Source: Mucilaginibacter kameinonensis
GTDB lineage: Bacteria > Bacteroidota > Bacteroidia > Sphingobacteriales > Sphingobacteriaceae
DNA: 64,000 nucleotides
Reading direction: 5' to 3'
Assembly: GCF_003675385.1 (NCBI RefSeq)
Contig: NZ_RCWZ01000002.1
Coordinates: 1,116,001-1,180,000, forward strand
Shown here in pieces: positions 59,128 through 64,000 of this stretch (position 1 is the first letter of the stretch; each line of letters opens with the position of its first letter). Below the pieces are notes generated by a model. That model was given only the letters and a program-made list of their open reading frames with translations, was not told where the DNA came from and did no database searches. The position numbers and the translations under genes were made by a program.

Positions 59128-59553
59128 ATGGATAGAAGAGATTTTGTAAAACAGTCATGCTCCTTATGCCTTGCTGTAGGTGCGGGTATGCTGGTGAGTT
59201 CGTTATCAGGCTGCGCTACTCTGCCTGTTTATAAAACGGCTGTGGCCAACAACACGGTAACTGTTCCGGAAACTATTTTCGGCACAACTAATTTTCAATT
59301 GATCCAGCCTAAAAACCAGTATTATAACATCGGTTTAAAAAAAGAAGCTAACGGTACTTATACCGCATTGCTGTTAAAATGTACTCATGCTGATAACCAG
59401 CTCACGCCTGTTGGCAACAATGGCTATAAATGCGATTTGCATGGTAGCACCTTCAACAATGAAGGCCAGGTAACTACCGGCCCTGCAGAGCGGCCGCTTA
59501 AAAAGTACACAACAGAAGTAATATCAAATCAAATCATAATTCATCTAACTTAA
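59128..59553 (+). CDS. Rieske [2Fe-2S] lipoprotein
   Basis: A 141-residue exported protein. The N-terminus has both a twin-arginine motif (MDRRDFVKQSC) and a lipobox ending SSLSGC, so folded export followed by lipid anchoring is likely. The Rieske domain at about 60-135 has the cluster ligands in KCTHADNQ and CDLHGSTFNNEGQ (Cys-x-His and Cys-xx-His), though the second loop is shorter than in bc1 proteins. It lies 11 bases after the barrel gene and before imelysin. It would pass electrons in the periplasm, perhaps to or from the di-haem protein. Confidence 0.9.
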   Translation: MDRRDFVKQSCSLCLAVGAGMLVSSLSGCATLPVYKTAVANNTVTVPETIFGTTNFQLIQPKNQYYNIGLKKEANGTYTALLLKCTHADNQLTPVGNNGYKCDLHGSTFNNEGQVTTGPAERPLKKYTTEVISNQIIIHLT

Positions 59554-59561
59554 TTTTTACT

Positions 59562-60638
59562 ATGAAAAATACCTTACTTGGTCTGTCATGTGCTGCTATC
59601 CTCGCTTTAAGCAGCTGTGGAAAAGATAATAACCCAGGCGGAACCCAGACAACTGCTGTTGATGAGCAGGAAGTAATAACCCAGTTTGTTAGCGTTGTTG
59701 GTAATCCAAACTACGTTGATATTCAGGCAAAAGCTACTTTATTAAACACATCAATAACTACGTTTTTAGCAACGCCCACCGATGCTAACCTAACCGCTGC
59801 CCGTGTAGCCTGGAAAAACACCCGCCAGCCATGGGAGCAGGCCGAGGGCTTTTTGTTTGGTCCGGTTGAAGATGAAAACTATGACCCAACTATGGATAGC
59901 TGGCCTTTGAACAGAACGGATGTGGATGCTTTAATAGGAAGTTCAGACGTTATAACGTTGTCTTATGTAGACGGTCTTGATGGTTTCTCCAAAGGTTTCC
60001 ACGGTATCGAGTACATTATATTTGGCCCGGGTGGTACAAGAAAAGCCGCTGATATCACAGCCCGCCAAAAAGATTATCTGAAGTTTACTTCTCAAAGTTT
60101 GCTAAATACTACTACCGCGCTTATGAATAGCTGGGCAGCTTCGGGTGATAATTATGCAGCCAAAATTACTACTGCCGGAAATGGAAGTACAGCCTTTAAA
60201 ACACGCAAAGAGTTGTTTACTACCATTGTTACTCAAATGGCGGGCATTTGCGAAGAAGTAGGTACTGGTAAAATGGCTGAACCTTTCACTGAAAGAGATT
60301 CGACTAAAGATGAGTCATCATACTCGCACAATACTACTACCGATTTCATAAATAATATACAAGGTGTACTTAATGTTTATACCGCCACTTATAATGGTAC
60401 CAAAGGCACAACGAGCTTAAGCGCTTTGGTTGCTTCAAAAAACCTGGCTTTAGATACTAAGATCAAAACACAAATACAAACTGCTTTATCGTCAATGGCT
60501 TTGATTACCCCAACTTTTGAAAAAGCTATTTATGATAACCGCGATAAAATATCAAACAGTCAGGCTGCCCTTGCAACTCTGCAAGCCACACTTGAAGGTG
60601 ATTTGACCACATTTATACAAACTAATATTAAGGACTAA
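59562..60638 (+). CDS. Imelysin (M75) family lipoprotein
   Basis: A 358-residue lipoprotein (lipobox ALSSC, Cys19) of the insulin-cleaving/imelysin family. The GxHxxE metal motif is seen as KGFHGIEYIIFGPGG, preceded by WKNTRQPWEQAEGFLFGPVE. M75 proteins are iron regulated; EfeO-like relatives bind iron, and no peptidase activity is expected here. It is cotranscribed between the Rieske and di-haem genes, the arrangement seen in bacterial iron-uptake loci. Confidence 0.92.
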   Translation: MKNTLLGLSCAAILALSSCGKDNNPGGTQTTAVDEQEVITQFVSVVGNPNYVDIQAKATLLNTSITTFLATPTDANLTAARVAWKNTRQPWEQAEGFLFGPVEDENYDPTMDSWPLNRTDVDALIGSSDVITLSYVDGLDGFSKGFHGIEYIIFGPGGTRKAADITARQKDYLKFTSQSLLNTTTALMNSWAASGDNYAAKITTAGNGSTAFKTRKELFTTIVTQMAGICEEVGTGKMAEPFTERDSTKDESSYSHNTTTDFINNIQGVLNVYTATYNGTKGTTSLSALVASKNLALDTKIKTQIQTALSSMALITPTFEKAIYDNRDKISNSQAALATLQATLEGDLTTFIQTNIKD

Positions 60639-60646
60639 TTTTAAAG

Positions 60647-62020
60647 GTGAAGAAGTTAAGCGTAATAGGCGCATTGGTGCTTTTGGTGCTGCTGTTGGCA
60701 AAATGCCAGAAAGCGGCTCAAATCTCAGCAGATAGATATGACGAGCGTTTATCGGGAGGTGATGCCACTGTGTTTGATATTACCTCGCACTCGTTTGGTA
60801 ATATGTTCCCGGGACTTTCTGGCTATGATGCTGAGGTTCATGGCCTGGGCGACGCGGCATTTAGCAAGATTTTTGTTACCGCGCCCGCACCTATTAATCC
60901 GGGTTTGGGAACCATCTTCAATAATAACTCCTGCATTTCGTGTCATCATAACGATGGGATAGGCTTACCAACAGCCGGCGAATCAAATTCGTCGCTCCTG
61001 GTGCGCATCAGTATTCCGGGTACCGATGAACATGGAGGTCCGCTTGCAGCCCCTGGGTACGGTTTGCAGTTGCAGGATAAAGCTGTTTTTGGAAAAACGC
61101 CTGAGTGCAAGGTTAACATTGCATACAATGATGTGATATATAACTTTCCGGATGGTGAAGCCTATGCCTTGCGTACGCCTACTTATACTTTAACAAACCT
61201 TTACACAGCACTTTCGGCAGGATATATGTTATCGCCACGTTTGGCGCCGCCAATGTATGGCTTAGGATTGCTGGAAGCTATTCCTGAAAGCACCATCGTT
61301 GCCATGGCCGATCCAAACGACGCAAACGGCGACGGCATAAAGGGGCATGCCAATTACGTTTGGGATGTTGCTACACAATCGCGCAAGCTGGGGCGTTTTG
61401 GCTGGAAAGCTAACACCGCATCGTTACTTACGCAAGTAGCTGCTGCTTACAATCAGGATATCGGCATTACCAATAAGATATTCCCGGTTGAGAATTCCTT
61501 TGGTCAATCTCAATATGATGGCCTAAAGGATGATCCCGAATTGGCCGATAGTACATTAAATGCTGTGAGATTTTATGCCGCTACGCTCGCGGTTCCGGCC
61601 CGTCGTGATGTTACCGATGCTACCAATAAAAGAGGCGAGTTATTATTTAAACAAGGCAAGTGCGAAAGTTGTCATCGTCAAACCCTTACAACGGGGATAA
61701 ACGTAGCTTTCAAGCCACTGTCAAACCAGGTGATCCATCCTTACACGGATATGCTGGTACATGATATGGGCCCTGGCCTTGCGGATAATCGTCCCGACTT
61801 TTTAGCTAACGGGCAGGAATGGCGTACAGCTCCGCTTTGGGGTTTGGGATTGTTTGAAAAGGTTAATTACCCCGGCTATTACCTTCATGACGGTCGTGCC
61901 CGCAGCATTACCGAAGCCATTATGTGGCATGGAGGCGAGGCGGAATCTTCAAAAGTTTTCTTCAGTACCTTATCAAAAGTAGACAGAGACGCTATGCTGA
62001 GCTTTTTGAAAAGCTTGTAA
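60647..62020 (+). CDS. Di-haem oxidoreductase (DUF1111/thiol oxidoreductase type)
   Basis: A 457-residue lipoprotein from GTG 60647 (lipobox LLAKC). Two haem-c sites are seen: NNSCISCHHNDGIG and GKCESCHRQTL; ALRTPTYTLTNLYTA and YYLHDGRARSITEAIMWHGG are family marks. The family is annotated as thiol oxidoreductase or peroxidase-like and often neighbours imelysin. It starts eight bases after the imelysin stop and closes the operon. It probably exchanges electrons with iron or the Rieske protein outside the cytoplasm. Confidence 0.92.
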   Translation: MKKLSVIGALVLLVLLLAKCQKAAQISADRYDERLSGGDATVFDITSHSFGNMFPGLSGYDAEVHGLGDAAFSKIFVTAPAPINPGLGTIFNNNSCISCHHNDGIGLPTAGESNSSLLVRISIPGTDEHGGPLAAPGYGLQLQDKAVFGKTPECKVNIAYNDVIYNFPDGEAYALRTPTYTLTNLYTALSAGYMLSPRLAPPMYGLGLLEAIPESTIVAMADPNDANGDGIKGHANYVWDVATQSRKLGRFGWKANTASLLTQVAAAYNQDIGITNKIFPVENSFGQSQYDGLKDDPELADSTLNAVRFYAATLAVPARRDVTDATNKRGELLFKQGKCESCHRQTLTTGINVAFKPLSNQVIHPYTDMLVHDMGPGLADNRPDFLANGQEWRTAPLWGLGLFEKVNYPGYYLHDGRARSITEAIMWHGGEAESSKVFFSTLSKVDRDAMLSFLKSL

Positions 62021-62041
62021 TATTATTCTCTATGTTATTTG

Positions 62042-62077
62042 GAAAGCGGTATGGAGTAATTCATGCCGCTTTTTTTA
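62042..62077 (+). terminator. Terminator of the iron/redox operon
   Basis: AAAGCGGTATG pairs with CATGCCGCTTT (one G-T-like mismatch region) across an eight-base loop and runs into T8. Confidence 0.8.
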
Positions 62078-62105
62078 TTACCGCCTGGATAGTTTTGAAA
62101 TCCAC

Positions 62106-62197
62106 GTCATTGCGAGCGAAGCGTGGCAATCTCGTAGCCAATGCATGCCCAACCTGCATAGCTACGAGATTGCTTCGTCGTTCCTCCTCGCAATGAC
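62106..62197. repeat. REP/MITE-like palindromic element, copy 4
   Basis: GTCATTGCGAGCGAAGCGTG GCAATCTCGTAGC on the left is matched by GCTACGAGATTGCTTCG and CTCGCAATGAC on the right, a near-perfect long hairpin. It is the most intact copy. Confidence 0.8.
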
Positions 62198-62243
62198 ATA
62201 TTTTTTATGTTGACATTCCCAGCGATCCCTCATCTTCCCAACA

Positions 62244-62319
62244 CTTGTAGTTTTTAACGTAAGCGAAGGCGATACAATCGCTAACCCACGTTAAGCACTC
62301 GTTAAAAACGAGCACAAGA
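62244..62319 (+). other. Structured intergenic element with alternative pairings
   Basis: TTTTAACGT (62252-62260) can pair with ACGTTAA (62288-62294) or, as GTTTTTAACG (62250-62259), with CGTTAAAAAC (62300-62309). An inner AGCGA/TCGCT pair (62262, 62278) supports the first. Two exclusive hairpins 110 bases upstream of the next gene could be regulatory, but this may be chance in an AT-rich repeat area. Confidence 0.4.
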
Positions 62320-62432
62320 AAATCTGTTTAAAGGAAAACCCACCGCAACAAAAATTATACAACAACAATTCATTAACCGTTCATAAAAAATGTGTTTTTT
62401 AGTAGATTGAAAAAATATCCTAATTTTATTTA

Positions 62433-63617
62433 ATGCGTTTTTATTGGTTTTTACTTATCGCGTTTATATGCCCGCTCATAGTTTCGGCACAAACCGGTAC
62501 TATTACAGGTAAGGTAATTAGGGCAGATTCTAAAAGCCCGGTAGCCAATGCCAGCGTATTTTTAAATAATGCCACGTACGGCACTTCTACTGCCGAGGAC
62601 GGTACTTTTACACTGGCCGGCGTAAAGCCAGGCCAATACCAGTTGGTAGTTACCGGTGTAAGTATTGAAGAATATTCCACAACTGTATTGGTCGGTCGCG
62701 AGCCTGCAAAGCTGAGCATCGAGGTTAATCAGAAAGTGTTAATGCTGCGCGAGGTTGTGATCAGCAGCAGTGCCGACTGGAAAAAGAATTACGAATTGTT
62801 CCGCAAGGAATTTGTGGGCGATACCGAAAATGGCAAAGAGTGCAAGGTTACCAATCCGCATATCCTTAATATTATTTATCACAGGGGAAAGCAGCAGCTT
62901 GAAGCATCAGGCGATGAGTTTCTGGTGGTTGAAAACCTGGCGCTGGGTTATCGTACCAAATTTTTGCTAAAAAGCTTTTTGTATGATGCTATAGAGCATA
63001 CTATATCTTACTCGGGAAGTGCACTATTTGAGAACCTGCCTGGTAGCGCTGCTCAGAAAAAGCTTTGGAAACAGAAACGAGAGCAGGCTTATTACGGCTC
63101 GGCCCAACATTTTTACCGTTCGCTTTATAAGGGGAAACTAAAAGAGGAAGGCTTTGAAGCACATGATTTTACAAGGCAAATTAATCCTGAGCGGCCTGAG
63201 GAAGCTGTACTGATGCAGAAGATGAAGAAATACCGTGACGGCCCGCGTGATTCTGCAATGAGGTATTACAATTTGTCGAAAATGACTAAATGGTATCGCG
63301 AAAACCTGGCCAAGCTGCCCTACCAGGAGTTTGAGATCTTGCGCAAAACACCGCAAGATGGGATCTACGCGTTGACTTTTCCGCACTTTTTATACGTTGT
63401 ATATACCAAACGCGAGGAAACCACCGAGTTTAAGGATGTTTACCACCCGCTGGATATGCCCAACTACGAAACCAGTATCATGACCAAATACTCTGGTTAT
63501 ATTGCTTTTGATATGAATGGTATTGTGGTTTCAAGCCCAAGCCCGTTATATGAAGGTTCATGGTCGAAAGCCAAACTCGGCGATTTACTGCCGGTTGATT
63601 ATGAGCCGGGGGATTGA
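62433..63617 (+). CDS. Carboxypeptidase-regulatory-domain outer protein
   Basis: A 394-residue exported protein. A signal peptide ends PLIVSAQ. A CarboxypepD_reg-like beta-sandwich covers about 22-105 (GTITGKVIRADSKSPVANAS and TAEDGTFTLAGVKPGQYQLV). The remaining ~290 residues are mixed alpha/beta with no recognised family (ADWKKNYELFRKEFVGDTEN). Such proteins often sit in the periplasm or outer membrane of Bacteroidota. The following gene is ccmC/ccsA. Function unknown. Confidence 0.85.
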   Translation: MRFYWFLLIAFICPLIVSAQTGTITGKVIRADSKSPVANASVFLNNATYGTSTAEDGTFTLAGVKPGQYQLVVTGVSIEEYSTTVLVGREPAKLSIEVNQKVLMLREVVISSSADWKKNYELFRKEFVGDTENGKECKVTNPHILNIIYHRGKQQLEASGDEFLVVENLALGYRTKFLLKSFLYDAIEHTISYSGSALFENLPGSAAQKKLWKQKREQAYYGSAQHFYRSLYKGKLKEEGFEAHDFTRQINPERPEEAVLMQKMKKYRDGPRDSAMRYYNLSKMTKWYRENLAKLPYQEFEILRKTPQDGIYALTFPHFLYVVYTKREETTEFKDVYHPLDMPNYETSIMTKYSGYIAFDMNGIVVSSPSPLYEGSWSKAKLGDLLPVDYEPGD

Positions 63618-63621
63618 TTTA

Positions 63622-63703
63622 GTCATTGTGTCATTGCATCATTAGGTCATTTTTTTATTTGTGTGAATAATGACTCAGTGACCTGATGACTTAATGACAA
63701 TGA
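63622..63703. repeat. Palindrome built from iterated GTCATT words
   Basis: GTCATTGTGTCATTGCATCA on the left is matched by ATGACTCAGTGACCTGATGA and CTTAATGACAATG on the right. It lies between the previous stop and ccmC and could terminate transcription. Confidence 0.55.
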
Positions 63704-63733
63704 AATTTCACTACCTTTACCGCACAATTTAAT

Positions 63734-64000
63734 ATGAAGTTTATTTATCAAACGTGGTGGAAAGTGGCGGCTGTTTTGCTGGTGCTATCTACCTTTTACA
63801 CCGGCTTGGTTTTCAAAGCGCCAAGACTACCAATTATTCACGAAACCATCCGTAATTTGTATTTCCACGTACCTATGTGGATGGGGATGCTAACGGTATT
63901 TGTTGTATCGGTTTATTTCAGCATAAAGTATTTGCAGGATGGTAAGGAAGAGCATGACCTTGCCGCTGTTGAATGTGTTAATACCGGACTGCTGTTTTAC
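63734..64000 (+). CDS. ccmC: CcmC/CcsA-type haem-handling protein, 3' partial
   Basis: The first 89 residues before the window ends; the frame is open at 64000. It begins MKFIYQTWWKVAAVLLVLST and continues YTGLVFKAPRLPIIHETIRN then LYFHVPMWMGMLTVFVVSVY, with the conserved histidines of the haem-handling protein family. The WWD motif would be further downstream. It delivers haem to CcmE during c-type cytochrome assembly. A box close to TAnnTTTG (TACCTTTA, 63713-63720) is upstream. Confidence 0.88.
   Translation, partial: MKFIYQTWWKVAAVLLVLSTFYTGLVFKAPRLPIIHETIRNLYFHVPMWMGMLTVFVVSVYFSIKYLQDGKEEHDLAAVECVNTGLLFY

Overview
The window comes from a Bacteroidota genome, most likely Sphingobacteriaceae of the Mucilaginibacter/Pedobacter type. 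Evidence for this includes the gliding gene gldC, a NIPSNAP protein with a Tat signal, many lipoproteins, TonB/porin outer-membrane proteins, glycoside hydrolases GH16 and GH76, weak Shine-Dalgarno sites, and -7 boxes of the TAnnTTTG type, sometimes directly against the start codon. Species assignment is inference. About 70 genes can be supported, and most are ordinary chromosomal genes. No CRISPR array, complete tRNA, rRNA or intact transposase was found.

Region by region: 1-2.1 kb holds the end of a TonB siderophore receptor and a minimal Fur-like winged-helix protein. 2.3-7.6 kb holds small unknowns, a seven-haem lipoprotein cytochrome c, a two-gene nucleotidyltransferase cassette, a NIPSNAP protein and a DUF2461 protein. 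7.7-12 kb has a GH76 mannanase lipoprotein, a TPR membrane protein, a repeat-containing acidic 59-aa peptide and a NUDIX hydrolase. 12.1-18.7 kb is the most accessory-looking part. It contains tRNA 3'-end fragments, a RibD-like reductase, an AAA ATPase, an AT-rich DUF262-HEPN pair (likely conflict or defence), the RNA ligase rtcB and a divergent WYL regulator, with palindromic repeats between the last two.

18.8-33 kb has small regulators, an M28 peptidase, two unknown proteins, a PAS protein without an ATPase domain, a ChbG-type deacetylase, an orphan ABC ATPase, an EamA exporter with an Lrp regulator and its probable operators, an ECF sigma factor with a partner membrane protein, and GH16. 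33-47 kb has a metallophosphoesterase, a protease-propeller-barrel outer-membrane protein, cutC, a glycosylasparaginase, a second WYL regulator, an EVE/SRPBCC/effector-binding group, dihydroorotase, and a divergent HxlR/NmrA pair.

47-56.4 kb has a DEAD-box helicase, gldC and its membrane neighbours, and a four-gene signalling operon (CHASE3 hybrid kinase with three receivers, CheR, CheB, REC-PAS hybrid kinase). 56.4-64 kb has ogt, ccmB, an apparent iron-uptake/redox operon (outer-membrane barrel, Rieske protein, imelysin, di-haem oxidoreductase) behind a promoter with a Fur-like palindrome, a carboxypeptidase-regulatory-domain protein, and the start of ccmC/ccsA. The ccm genes could mature the haem proteins encoded here.

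Intergenic DNA carries several repeat families: a REP/MITE-like palindrome (four places), an identical-core terminator palindrome (two places), and palindromes built by iterating short words. The most promising candidate system is the DUF262-HEPN pair next to rtcB and its WYL regulator.
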